NCBI GenBank assembly: GCA_964555645.1
Contig: CAZKTA010000018.1
Location: 1 to 61,188, forward strand
Direction: 5' to 3'
Length of the DNA stretch: 61,188 nt
From: DTLC01 sp964555645
Lineage (GTDB): Bacteria > Verrucomicrobiota > Verrucomicrobiia > Limisphaerales > DTLC01
Under the pieces are notes generated by a model. The model was not told the DNA's origin and did no database searches. It worked only from the letters and a program-made list of their open reading frames with translations. Below are positions 27,159 to 36,173 of the stretch, in pieces (the stretch's first letter is position 1; every line of letters starts with the position of its first letter). The position numbers and the translations under genes are program-made.

Positions 27159-28913
27159 ATGATACCAATCTTCATCTATCCTCTGGCCCTGCTCGCTCTG
27201 GCTTCATTGCCTGTGCTTGCGGCCATCTACATTTTCCGGAGCCGGTTCAGGCGTCGCCCTGTGTCAAGCCTCATGCTGTGGCGGTTTCGCATACAACCGC
27301 GCCTCGGTGGTTCGAGGCGACACCGACTGCAACTGCCCCTGATTTTTTTTCTCGAATTGATTGTTCTGGTCCTGCTGGTCACGGCTTCTGCAGGACCGCA
27401 ATTGAAACTGCCGCATCATGGCCGCCCGCTCGTTGTTGTCCTCGACGATTCAATTTCGATGCGTGCCGTGTCGGATAACCAGTCTGCGCAGACGCGCGCA
27501 GGCGAGTTTTTGGAAAAACTGCTGCAGCGCTACCAGCCGCCGTACACGCGTCTGATCTTGGCCGGTAAAGAACCCCGCATCGCTGGCCCGCCGATTCGCA
27601 CGCGGGCCGAGCTGGTCGAGCAGCTCAAACAATGGCAATGCTGGTCAGCGGCGGCAGCGCTTGATCAGGCCGTTGGTCTTGCTTCCGAGCTCGGCCGGGG
27701 CCGGGCCAATATATTGGTTTTGACAGACCACGCACCCACGGACGCGAATGTCACAGGCAACAGATTGCACTGGTGCGCGTTTGGCGTGCCTGCCGCAAAC
27801 GTTGCCCTGGTCAACGCCACACGTTCGCCGCATGGCGATCAGGACAGGTGCATGCTCGAAGTGTACAACGGATCAGTATCCGTCCAACGGCCGCGGCTCA
27901 CAATCTACGCCGCCACAAACACTGTGCAGACAATGCAATTGGAGTTGGGCCCTCGCGACCGGCAGCGGCTCGTGTTTAACATCCCAGCTTCAGTCCCATT
28001 GCTGCGTGCCGAACTAGAACACGATGCCCTGGCTGAAGACAACCTTGTCCAACTCCTCTCGCCGTTGCGCAAACGCGTACGGGTACGCGTCGCGCTGACA
28101 AATTCGGTCCTTGCCGAGCTTGTTGAGCGAACGCTGGACGCAACAGGTCTGCGCGCAGCAGTTTCTGAAAACCCCGAACTCGTCATCCACCAGTTGCCTG
28201 TCGAACAATCTGGGAGCGGGACCTGGACATTGCAAGTCGTCCAACCAACCGACCCGACCGTTTACATCGGGCCGTTTGTGGTTGACGCGGCGCATCCGCT
28301 TGCCCAAGGCCTATCGCTGCATGGTGTAGTTTGGGTTGCGCAACCAATGACAAACCAGCTCGGCGAAGTGCCGATTGTTTTGGCGGTCAACGTACCGTTG
28401 CTGTCGGCGCGCGAAGATGCTCTTGGGCGCCGACACATAACACTAAATTTCGAGCCCGACGCTTCAACGCTCCAGCACACACCCGACTGGCCGATCATGT
28501 TTTGGAACATTTTGAACTGGCGCGCTTCGCAACAGCTGGGCTTGCAGGAAAACAACGTTCGTCTGGGCGGCGAAGTGCTTGTCCATACAACCGGCGAGCC
28601 GGTCGTTGTTGGTTACCCCGATGGCGCTGTGAAAACCGTTGCTGGGACCGCCGGCCAAGTGTCGGTTGATACGCCCATGCCCGGGCTGTACGTGATCACG
28701 ATCGGACGTGTCACCAACTCACTTGCCGTGAATCTGCTAACTGCCGATGAGTCAAATCTGTCAGCTTGCAAAACCGGGACCTGGGGGACTTGGCGTGAAG
28801 ACGCCGAACGGCAACTCGGAGAATCATCCCTGGTCTGGGTGGTTGTTCTGGCGGCGCTGATCGGGCTGGTGGTGCACCTGTTTCTGCTGGCTACCGGAAA
28901 AGGAGACGCATAA
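27159..28913 (+). CDS. BatA-type vWA membrane protein
   Basis: A 584-aa protein. The N-terminal membrane helix (residues ~4-27, YPLALLALASLPVLAAIYIF) and the following RRRPVSSLMLWRF motif match the BatA N-terminal domain. A second helix lies at ~62-80 (IFFLELIVLVLLVTASAG), then a vWA domain with the MIDAS-like DDSISM and ALDQ...LTDHAP segments. A large extracytoplasmic region follows, and a C-terminal helix (WVVVLAALIGLVVHLFLLA) near 560-578. Its stop shares one base with the next start (TAATG), so the two are translationally coupled. Likely part of an envelope complex chaperoned by MoxR. Confidence 0.88.
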   Translation: MIPIFIYPLALLALASLPVLAAIYIFRSRFRRRPVSSLMLWRFRIQPRLGGSRRHRLQLPLIFFLELIVLVLLVTASAGPQLKLPHHGRPLVVVLDDSISMRAVSDNQSAQTRAGEFLEKLLQRYQPPYTRLILAGKEPRIAGPPIRTRAELVEQLKQWQCWSAAAALDQAVGLASELGRGRANILVLTDHAPTDANVTGNRLHWCAFGVPAANVALVNATRSPHGDQDRCMLEVYNGSVSVQRPRLTIYAATNTVQTMQLELGPRDRQRLVFNIPASVPLLRAELEHDALAEDNLVQLLSPLRKRVRVRVALTNSVLAELVERTLDATGLRAAVSENPELVIHQLPVEQSGSGTWTLQVVQPTDPTVYIGPFVVDAAHPLAQGLSLHGVVWVAQPMTNQLGEVPIVLAVNVPLLSAREDALGRRHITLNFEPDASTLQHTPDWPIMFWNILNWRASQQLGLQENNVRLGGEVLVHTTGEPVVVGYPDGAVKTVAGTAGQVSVDTPMPGLYVITIGRVTNSLAVNLLTADESNLSACKTGTWGTWREDAERQLGESSLVWVVVLAALIGLVVHLFLLATGKGDA

Positions 28914-31774
28914 TGGTTGTCCTGTTCCAACCTGCATGGCTGTTGTTGCTGGTGCCACTTGCTGTGGCGCTATGGATCTGGCCACCACCCAACAAAGGTC
29001 TGCGCGTGTTGCGCGCGGCGGTTTTTGTTCTGATCGTGCTTGCGATGGCGCAATTCGCATTGAGGTTGCCTGACCGAGCAGGAATCGTAGTTGTAGTGGC
29101 CGACCGAAGCGAATCCATGCCACCGAATGCCGCGGCTTCACAAAAAGAAATAATCGAGCTGCTGCAAAAGACAATGAAACCGCGCGATTTGCTTGGTGTG
29201 GTGTCTTTCGGTCAACAAGCGGTAANNNNNNNNNNCACGCCACAGCGCGGCGGGTTTGCAGGTTTTACCGCCAAAGTCGATGCAAACCAATCCGCTCTTG
29301 CGGATGCAATTGACACTGCGCTTACGCTGATCCCTTTGGACGCGGGCGGCCGAATTCTGGTGCTGTCGGATGGCAAATGGACCGGGCGCGATCCGGCCGG
29401 CGCAGCGGCGCGGGCTGCGGGCCGCGGCGTTGCCATTGATTATCGGCTGATGTCCAGGCCACAGATAGGTGATGTAGCCATTCAGTCTTTCGTAACCCCA
29501 GACGTGGTGCAACCCGGCCAGGGCTTTGTCCTGACGGCGTGGGTGCAGTCGCCCACGGATCAGCAAATCCGTTATCAGTTGCGACGCGGCCGCAGTGTCA
29601 TCGCCGCAGGCAGCAAACATGTCTTAACTGGCCTAACCCGACTCATGTTTCGCGACATCGCACCTGACACCGGCGTTTGCGAATATGTCGTGGCTGTCGT
29701 TGGGCCCGAACCCGATCCTGTTCCCGAAAACAACCAGGCACGTGCACTTGTTGGTGTAGAAGGCGCGCGTCCGATGCTGGTAGTGTCATCCGCAGGTGAA
29801 AATTCCGGCCTGGTCAAGTTGCTGCGTGCCTGTGGCCTTGAAATAACGGCGCGCACACCGGCGCAGTGTCATTGGTCACTGGAAGAGCTGGCCTGTTTCT
29901 CTGCTGTGCTGATTGAAAATGTTTCCGCTAATCTCATTGGATTCACCGGCATGGAAACACTCGCGTTGTGGGTTGAGCAAACCGGCCGCGGCCTGATGCT
30001 AACCGGCGGCCAGAAGGCGTATGGGCAGGGCGGTTATTTCAAGTCGCCCTTGGAACGCCTGTTGCCCATCTCGATGGAGATGCGGCGTGAACACCGGAAG
30101 CTTTCACTGGCCGTTGTCGTTGCGCTTGACCGTTCGGGCAGCATGGCCGTTCCGGTTGGCGGCGGCCGGGTCAAGATGGACCTGGCTAATCTCGGCACTG
30201 TGCAGGTGCTGGACCTGCTCTCGCCGATGGACGAATTCGGCGTAATTGCTGTGGACAGTTCGCCGCACATCATCGTGCCCATTGACACGGTCGAGAAAAA
30301 CGCCGCGCTGCGCGGCAAAATTCTTTCCATAGACTCGATGGGTGGCGGCATTTTTATTTACGAGGCGCTTTCGGCGGCCGCGCGCATGATCATCTCCTCA
30401 AAAGCCGGGACCCGGCACATCATACTGTTTGCAGATGCCGCCGACTCCGAGGAACCGGGCCAATACAGGGAACTGCTCGAAAAATGCCGTGAAGCAAACA
30501 TCACCGTCAGTGTAATCGGCCTGGGCACTGAAGCCGATGTGGATGCCGAACTGCTCAAAGACATCGCGCGGCGTGGTGGTGGTGAATGTTATTTCACTGC
30601 CAATGCCGAGGAAATCCCGCGGTTGTTTGCCCAGGACACTCTTACCGTGGCGCGGAGCACGTTTGTAGAAGAGCCGACCAAATTCCAGTTCACCGCAGCT
30701 TACGGTTTGCTTGGATTGCCGTTGGCGGCCGACCCGCCGGCGTTGGGAGGGTACAACCTATGTTACATCCGGCCCGAAGCCATGCTGGGGGCTGTAACAA
30801 CGGACGAGTACGCCGCGCCGGTTGTTGCGTTCTGGAACGCCGGCAGCGGCCGCGTGCTATGTTTCTGCGGCGAGGCTGACGGCAGGTTCAGCGGTCCATT
30901 TGCCAACTGGAATCACATAGGCGAATTCTACTCGACCCTCGCCCGCTGGACGGCAGGCAAGCACGCCAACTTGCCAAATGAAATGCTACTCGTACAGCAA
31001 ACCCGCGACGGCGCATGCCTCGTGCAATTGCACCTCGATCCTGGGCGAAAAGCTGAAATTTTCTCGGGCACACCTCGCGTGCGAACGTTACACGGGTTGC
31101 CGGGCGCCAAACCGGAAAAACTCGAGACCGCAATGGAGTGGAAATCGGCCGACCTGCTCGAGGCCGTAATCCCGATTGCAGGCGCTGAAACTGTATTGAA
31201 CACGGTTGAAGTACCCGGCCACACGCCCGTTGCACTACCACCAGTGTGCCTGCCGTATTCGCCAGAGTTTGCCCCTGAACAACCCGGGCGCGGCGCAGTA
31301 GCCCTGGCGCAGCTTGCCGCAGCCACGGGTGGCCGCGAACGCATCCACTTGCCTCAAATCTGGGCCGAGCTGCCAGTCAAACGCCGATTTGTCGAGTTGA
31401 CGCCATGGCTGCTCATCGTGGCCGTTGTACTGTTTTTGCTGGAAATTCTTGAACGCCGCACCGGCTGGCTGTTCCGGTTGTTTGTCCGCAGACCGGCCAT
31501 GATCGAACCTGGTGCAGCAGACGAAGAAATCGAGCCAAACAAACCAACACAACGCGCGCTACCGCGTTTGCTGCGTCGTGCAGTGCGAAAGGCGGCCGTG
31601 CGTAAACCGTCGGCCCCCGCAGTAGCGACCAAACCGCACGCAGCCGTCACAACGCCATCTGAACCTGCTCAGAAAGAGGCTGCAGCCCCGGGTTCAGACT
31701 CGGCCAAATCAACCTTTGACGTCTTTCGCGAAGCACAGGAGCGCGCCAGCCGCCGCACGCGAAAGGATGGGTGA
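28913..31774 (+). CDS. double-vWA membrane protein with amidotransferase-like segment
   Basis: A 953-aa protein. Two N-terminal membrane helices (~8-25 and 33-51) precede a first vWA domain (VADRSESMPP, later LVLSDGKWTG). An extracytoplasmic Ig-like segment follows, then an amidotransferase-like fold (~310-370; LMLTGGQKAYGQGG). A second vWA domain has the complete MIDAS DRSGSM (~404-409) and DSMGGG. A final membrane helix lies near 828-846, followed by a basic Ala/Pro-rich tail. The 10-N gap interrupts codons ~105-108. The frame stays open on both sides when exactly 10 bases are counted. Last gene of the operon. Confidence 0.88.
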   Translation: MVVLFQPAWLLLLVPLAVALWIWPPPNKGLRVLRAAVFVLIVLAMAQFALRLPDRAGIVVVVADRSESMPPNAAASQKEIIELLQKTMKPRDLLGVVSFGQQAVXXXXTPQRGGFAGFTAKVDANQSALADAIDTALTLIPLDAGGRILVLSDGKWTGRDPAGAAARAAGRGVAIDYRLMSRPQIGDVAIQSFVTPDVVQPGQGFVLTAWVQSPTDQQIRYQLRRGRSVIAAGSKHVLTGLTRLMFRDIAPDTGVCEYVVAVVGPEPDPVPENNQARALVGVEGARPMLVVSSAGENSGLVKLLRACGLEITARTPAQCHWSLEELACFSAVLIENVSANLIGFTGMETLALWVEQTGRGLMLTGGQKAYGQGGYFKSPLERLLPISMEMRREHRKLSLAVVVALDRSGSMAVPVGGGRVKMDLANLGTVQVLDLLSPMDEFGVIAVDSSPHIIVPIDTVEKNAALRGKILSIDSMGGGIFIYEALSAAARMIISSKAGTRHIILFADAADSEEPGQYRELLEKCREANITVSVIGLGTEADVDAELLKDIARRGGGECYFTANAEEIPRLFAQDTLTVARSTFVEEPTKFQFTAAYGLLGLPLAADPPALGGYNLCYIRPEAMLGAVTTDEYAAPVVAFWNAGSGRVLCFCGEADGRFSGPFANWNHIGEFYSTLARWTAGKHANLPNEMLLVQQTRDGACLVQLHLDPGRKAEIFSGTPRVRTLHGLPGAKPEKLETAMEWKSADLLEAVIPIAGAETVLNTVEVPGHTPVALPPVCLPYSPEFAPEQPGRGAVALAQLAAATGGRERIHLPQIWAELPVKRRFVELTPWLLIVAVVLFLLEILERRTGWLFRLFVRRPAMIEPGAADEEIEPNKPTQRALPRLLRRAVRKAAVRKPSAPAVATKPHAAVTTPSEPAQKEAAAPGSDSAKSTFDVFREAQERASRRTRKDG
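29226..29235. other. assembly gap (10 N)
   Basis: Ten undetermined bases inside the first vWA domain of the flanking gene. The true gap length is unknown; the reading frame happens to be preserved at length 10. Confidence 0.99.
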
Positions 31775-32284
31775 TCGCAAAAGACTGACTTTGCACAAAT
31801 GCCTCAGGCTGCACGCCCATCTTGCACACCATGAGGGCGTTCCCAGCAGTTGTGTTGACCGAAATTCACATCGGCAGCGGCTGGCCGAAGCCGTAAAACG
31901 CAACTGACCCCAAAAAACGGTTGTGAATTCGTTTCTTGTGCATCAGCCGAGCAGGCTGGCAGGCCAAACCCGAGCCGTTGCCCCCGGCGTCGAGGCACTG
32001 CCTTGGCCCGACTTTTTGGAAAAGCTTCTGCCGAACGTGTGACAATGAAGGCCGCAAAAAGCGCAAGAACCGTAAAACAAAAATACCCGCCGAACTGTTT
32101 TTTGCGGCTTGCAACGCCCACGTGCGCCATTTGCTTTCGCGCTTTGGGAATAATGGAACCGGTCACGCAACCTGAGACCGCGAGGAAAGCCGTTGACGAT
32201 TCGCCACTGGCGACACATCCTGCGACAGGAAGTTTAACAAAAGCAGCTAGGACTCGACGATTCACACTCCAGCCACGACAGAAA
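31775..32284. other. intergenic stretch after the MoxR operon
   Basis: About 510 bp without a supportable gene; frames here are short and overlap on both strands. No convincing terminator follows the stop at 31774. Confidence 0.4.
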
Positions 32285-32929
32285 ATGAAAACGTTCGTCA
32301 GAATCCTTGCTACAATTTGCGTGCCCTTGTTTCTGGTCGGATGTGCACAGCGCACTAATGAACGCGCGGCGCGGCTGGCGGCTGAGGCTGCACGGCATCT
32401 GAACGAAAACAGATTCGAGGATGCATATCAGAATTGCAGCAAGCGGCTGATTTGCGGTCCGATGCCGCTGAATACCAGGTTGGGCTGGGCATGGCAGCGG
32501 TGAAGCTCGGAAACAAAGAGGCGCCAGCCGAGGCGCACGCAAAAAGCCGAGCGCATTTTGGCACGCGAAGCTCGGCGCGACCCGGACAAAATTGATGACC
32601 ATGCGATGGTGCTCGCGCTTCTCGGGGGAATTGAAGACGCAAAGCGCATCTTGCGAGAAGGACATGAACGCTTACCAAATTCCAAAACTTTGCGGCAAAT
32701 CACCCCCGATCCCGCAGTCTTTCTTGCAGGACTGCAGCCCTATTCAATCGAAGACATCGAGCCGTCCGGCGCAGCGAAAAAAGCGGGTCAACTCATTCGG
32801 AAACAAACGCGATGCCTGCGGCAACCGGGCCGAACCCATGACCCCTTCGCTCACTGGCATTACCGGTTACTTTTTGTTGTCAGCAACTCGTTGACCTTGG
32901 CCATCACCTTGAAAGCATCAGCCGCGTAG
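32285..32929 (+). pseudogene. TPR lipoprotein, broken by frameshifts
   Basis: The frame from ATG 32285 encodes a lipoprotein signal (ILATICVPLFLVGC, Cys at ~20) and the start of a TPR-like helix (EAARHLNENRFEDAYQ). It then shifts out of register near 32435 and ends at 32503. The continuation is visible in a second frame (EYQVGLGMAAVKLGNKEA, ~32472-32525) and, after another shift near 32545, in a third (AERILAREARRDPDKIDD then GIEDAKRILREGHERLPNS). At least two indels are therefore needed to restore one gene. The third frame runs to 32929, but its last ~100 bp overlap the etfA-derived repeat, so the original end was probably near 32810. Confidence 0.75.
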
Positions 32930-32957
32930 AGCACGTCTGCCTTGCCGCGTGCCCAGC
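32881..32957 (-). repeat. duplicated 3' end of etfA (77 bp, left copy)
   Basis: This segment matches 33776-33852, inside the 3' end of etfA, at 72 of 77 positions. On the minus strand it translates as WARGKADVLYAADAFKVMAK, the EtfA C-terminus with one substitution. It ends four bases from the stop codon of the HEPN pseudogene. The two copies are in direct orientation and flank the decayed nucleotidyltransferase/HEPN module. Confidence 0.9.
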
Positions 32958-32960
32958 AAA

Positions 32961-33349
32961 TCACTTGCCTTGGCCAGCCGACAGGTGACGCTCCGCAACC
33001 TCAAGAAATTCGGCCGCCCATCGAAACACTTGCCGGGCTTGCTTTGCGGTAACGGGCTGTCCAATGCCGTAGTCACCGAGGTTGCGAAAATCTTGGGCAT
33101 CAAGCAGGTATCGATGAAATCGCGCGTCGAGCAAGCCGGTCTTGGCAAATTCCTTCCCAAAGGCGGCAATTACTGCCGCATGACTGGAAAACGACAATCC
33201 CCGACCCAACAGCAAGGCTTCGGCAATATAGACATCGCATAGTAACCCCGAGACGCTGCAAAGTCCGGGTAGCCCTCTTTCAAAAGCAAGCCGGCCGCTT
33301 GCAAGCTCTCGCGGACCTTGGCCAACAATGGGCGAAGCGCCTCCTTCAC
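32961..33349 (-). pseudogene. HEPN-domain toxin (UPF0332-like), frameshifted
   Basis: Remnant of a HEPN-domain RNase toxin of the type paired with minimal nucleotidyltransferases. The GTG start (33349) opens a frame with VKEALRPLLAKVRESLQAAG and ASRGYYAMS. One missing base near 33230 moves the rest (IAEALLLGRGLSFSSHAAVI, then TGLLDARFHRYLLDAQDF and LGDYGIG) into the next frame, which ends at 32961. In intact relatives the helices are continuous (YYAMFYIAEALLL-like). The start overlaps the stop of the nucleotidyltransferase (GTGTGA), the usual coupled arrangement. Confidence 0.85.
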
Positions 33350-33669
33350 ACTGGCACCCCCTCACGTCGTATGTTCAGAAAGAATGGACTGCCACTGCGC
33401 TCATATTCTTCCTCAGTAACGAACACGCACGAAATGACCACATCGTGTTAAAGAGACGACGCAGCCACCGGCGCTGATTTGCGCCGCATCAAGTCGCCGT
33501 AATCAAATTTGCCGCGCACCACGATCAGCACATCCAGATCGGAATCATCGCGCGCCTCGCCTCGCGCCTGCGAACCGTAGAGAACGACGCGAACCAATTG
33601 TGATCCCAACACGCGCTTCAACTCCTTCCGCAGTTGAGCAAGAATCTATTGGCATCGTTTTGTTTTCAT
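33346..33669 (-). pseudogene. minimal nucleotidyltransferase antitoxin, nonsense-mutated
   Basis: MNT-fold antitoxin remnant. The catalytic GSxARG and DSDLD motifs are intact (VLYGSQARGEARDDSDLDVL), preceded by ILAQLRKELKRVLG. The frame is stopped by TAA (33451-33453) in a position where relatives have Lys (CTT-TAA-CAC for a Leu-Lys-His run). It then continues in register (HDVVISCVFVTEEEYERSGS) to the TGA at 33346. A TAG also lies eight codons after the only upstream ATG (33669). Such proteins AMPylate and silence their HEPN partner; here both are inactive. Confidence 0.85.
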
Positions 33670-33760
33670 CGTTCCAAACATAACGCAGCAGCGTGGCTTC
33701 AAACAAACACAAAAGCTTTTGGCGTTGCTGGCGACTCCGAGCCTGCCGTAAGGGTGGCTG

Positions 33761-34807
33761 TTATTTCTGCGCCGACAGCAACTCATTGACCTTCGCCATC
33801 ACCTTGAAAGCATCCGCCACGTAAAGCACGTCTGCCTTGCCGCGTGCCCAGCCGCAGTTCGGATCGAGATTGATGGCACGGCGTTCTGTGATAAACCGCC
33901 ATCCGATGGTGTGGGGTTCTTCGCCGTGACAACATGTGGCCAGTCCTTTTGGATGGCGTGGTGTTGCGCCGGTTTGGCCCACTTGGTTCATGTGCGACAG
34001 AAACGACAACACGGACTGTCCCTCAGCGCCGAGGTCAACGAGTGATTTTGTGCTGCCAAGGGATGCACCGGTCAGCTTCAGGAAATCCAAGATAAGTTTT
34101 TCGGCTTCTTCGAGGTGGACTTTGCCGTCTGCTTGTTTTTTTGTCCAGCCCGCCCCCGCAACAAATAGTAGCGTTGCGTCTGGTTGAATGGTTTGGAGTT
34201 GGCCTGTGCCGACCGTGTGTTCACGAACCCCAAGTACGGTTGTCCGACGGCATGTTTCGGGTAGATCAACTCTCAGTAACTGGACTTGTGCAGTGCCGGG
34301 TTCACACTGGCATGGTTCGAGGCTGCCTGGTTCAACTAAAATAAACCACGGACGGTGCATGCGCGTTATGGTTGCTTCGATGCGTTGGCGATAGTACCAG
34401 CGTGTGAGCACAAGTGCGCCGTTTGCCTCACTAACGGCTGTGATGTGTGTATCGGCGCGGCCGCCAAGTCTGTGTGCAACACCTGGCAATACGCGGTTCC
34501 AACGCGCTGTTGCGGGTGCAACAACAATAGTTGCCTGAGCCGCCTTGCAAATTGCTTCAGCAGCAGCGGCGTCGGTGGCGTACCGTGACTGCGCAAAGTC
34601 TTTGCTGGCCACGCCAAAATATTTCGTAGCAGGACAGGAAGCGATCGAATCGGCGGCGGCTTGGACAGTTTCCCCGACTAAGCCGACGACAAGGTTTGAT
34701 CCCGGAATGGCTTTGTTCAAAGTTCTGGCTGCCCGCAGTGCTTCACGGGCAGACTTTGCCAGTGAACCATCCGGCTCGGTGTAAGCGATTAACAAGACGG
34801 TTTCCAT
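33761..34807 (-). CDS. etfA: electron transfer flavoprotein alpha subunit, divergent
   Basis: FAD-binding subunit of an ETF that shuttles electrons between flavin dehydrogenases and the quinone pool or a bifurcating partner. The 348 aa include an N-terminal domain (LLIAYTEPDGSLAKSAREAL) and a C-terminal FAD domain with the conserved VGQTG (~280). The usual GRG and GISGAxQH FAD-contact motifs are not recognisable: GAGWTKK and CCHGEEPHTIG stand in their place. The INxDP motif and the VADAFKVMAKVNELL C-terminus are kept. It lies 119 bp downstream of etfB. Either a specialised ETF clade or one losing FAD affinity. Confidence 0.85.
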   Translation of the reverse strand: METVLLIAYTEPDGSLAKSAREALRAARTLNKAIPGSNLVVGLVGETVQAAADSIASCPATKYFGVASKDFAQSRYATDAAAAEAICKAAQATIVVAPATARWNRVLPGVAHRLGGRADTHITAVSEANGALVLTRWYYRQRIEATITRMHRPWFILVEPGSLEPCQCEPGTAQVQLLRVDLPETCRRTTVLGVREHTVGTGQLQTIQPDATLLFVAGAGWTKKQADGKVHLEEAEKLILDFLKLTGASLGSTKSLVDLGAEGQSVLSFLSHMNQVGQTGATPRHPKGLATCCHGEEPHTIGWRFITERRAINLDPNCGWARGKADVLYVADAFKVMAKVNELLSAQK

Positions 34808-34926
34808 ATTCGAGATTCGTTTGGTATGAACGAGCCACCGGCGCGTCTGTTCGGACGCCGCGGCGCGGCGTGCATACCAGTTTATCCGGTTAACGACTCA
34901 AATGTTTAACTGTCCATTGGTTTAGC

Positions 34927-35736
34927 CTATTTCTTGATCCACTCGACGATTTCCTGTGCGATTTCTTCGGGCGGTTTGTCCTTAACGATTCTAGTTTCAC
35001 GGACCTGTTTTGGTACTGCAACAGTGACAAACCGCAGCCCTTCACAGGCAAGCTTGATCGGTTTAGCGCGTTGCAATGCTGGCATTGCCGTGCGCATGTT
35101 AAGCATGCCGATCTGCGGGTTATTTTTTGGCTCTGGCAAGGTACCTGTAGCCCAACCAATTAGAATTGGCGGCCCTGCACAACGCGAAACCAGATGTTTA
35201 CCACCTTCGATCCGTTCGATGACGTCGAAAGACCCGTCCGTGTTCAGCTTCAGCTCGTCAACACCTTGGAATTGGTCGGTTATTCCGAGTCGTTCACCTA
35301 TGATTTGCATGGTGACACCTGCACCGCGCGAGGCTGATTCCCAGCCGCCGAACACAAGTAAGCGTTGCTTGTCCAAGCCGGGTATTTCAGCAATTGCATC
35401 AGCTAGTGCAGTAGCGACATCGGCTGCGTCTGTGAACCCGCTTGCAGGCCCGTCAAGCGCAATAAGCTCGAATGGGACCTTTTGTGCAACGGTCATCATG
35501 ACCTGTTGCAATTTTGCCTTCGGCGCGAGGCTCACAAGCCAAACCTTGCTGCCAGGGACGGCTTGGGCAAGGTGCGCAGCCTCATATAACGCGTGGCTTG
35601 CCCAAGGGTCGAGCACAGCAGGCAACATCATCTCATTTTTCAACGCCGGGCCACTTGAGCTTGTCACCGGCTCCAGTGTTTGGAGCGGGTCGGGCACGAT
35701 GCCGGCACATACGACGATTTGGTATTGCATTGTCAT
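34927..35736 (-). CDS. etfB: electron transfer flavoprotein beta subunit
   Basis: AMP/FAD-binding partner of EtfA, 269 aa. It opens QIVVCAGIVPDPLQ, equivalent to the CVKQVPDT N-terminus of EtfB, and keeps LDPWASHALYEAAHLAQ (normally NxYDxxAxExAL). The nucleotide-binding loop that usually reads GxQAxDGDxxQ is altered to FGGWESASRGAG, so AMP versus FAD occupancy cannot be predicted from motif alone. The C-terminal recognition-loop region (LNMRTAMPALQRAKPIK) is conserved. ATG 35736 is followed by a second ATG two codons later. First gene of the etfBA pair. Confidence 0.88.
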   Translation of the reverse strand: MTMQYQIVVCAGIVPDPLQTLEPVTSSSGPALKNEMMLPAVLDPWASHALYEAAHLAQAVPGSKVWLVSLAPKAKLQQVMMTVAQKVPFELIALDGPASGFTDAADVATALADAIAEIPGLDKQRLLVFGGWESASRGAGVTMQIIGERLGITDQFQGVDELKLNTDGSFDVIERIEGGKHLVSRCAGPPILIGWATGTLPEPKNNPQIGMLNMRTAMPALQRAKPIKLACEGLRFVTVAVPKQVRETRIVKDKPPEEIAQEIVEWIKK

Positions 35737-35774
35737 AATTCAACAACCCTTTGTGGACGGCTGTGATTGAAAAC

Positions 35775-36173
35775 TTAAGTTAGGGTGGGTAAGCAATCTA
35801 TTGCAAATTGCATCGCAAACGTGGTTTGTGATTTACACAGCTTCCTTTGCAATGTGTTCTTCAAGATTGGTACGCCCGGATACCTTGTATCCACGGCGTA
35901 GTCGGTCAGCGTGACACGGGCGGACAGCAAGGTGTAAAGTGAGGTATCAAGTTGCGCGCAAGCGTAAATGAACCGGCTCAAATCATTAGTTCGACCCGGC
36001 TTGACGCCGCAGTTTACCAAGAAAGCCTTCGGATATTTTTCGGCTGCCTGCTGGCAATGAAAACAAGTTACGCCCCATGGCTGTTGCTTGGCAGCCATGT
36101 TGTTGTGAACGCACAACCGGTCATTTTCAGCTTTTGTTAGCAACGCCTTATAATCAACCGTCGGCTCGCTCAT
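35775..36173 (-). pseudogene. HEPN-domain protein, C-terminally frameshifted
   Basis: A second HEPN remnant of a different subfamily (YKALLTKAENDRLCVHNN, CFHCQQAAEKY, LTDYAVDTRYPGVP). After RYPGVP the frame shifts; the expected helix (LEEHIAKEAV) is in another frame and is itself followed by TAA. Two further signs of decay appear: Leu to Pro inside the AEKYLKAFL helix (AEKYPKAFL), and the usual THDL histidine changed to Asn (GRTNDL). The start at 36173 overlaps the upstream nucleotidyltransferase by 20 bp. Lies 38 bp upstream of etfB. Confidence 0.8.

Noticed and set aside
33451..33453. TAA=Lys reassignment suggested by the antitoxin and by the second HEPN remnant
   Set aside because: Normal genes end in TAA here, and both affected genes carry additional frameshifts.
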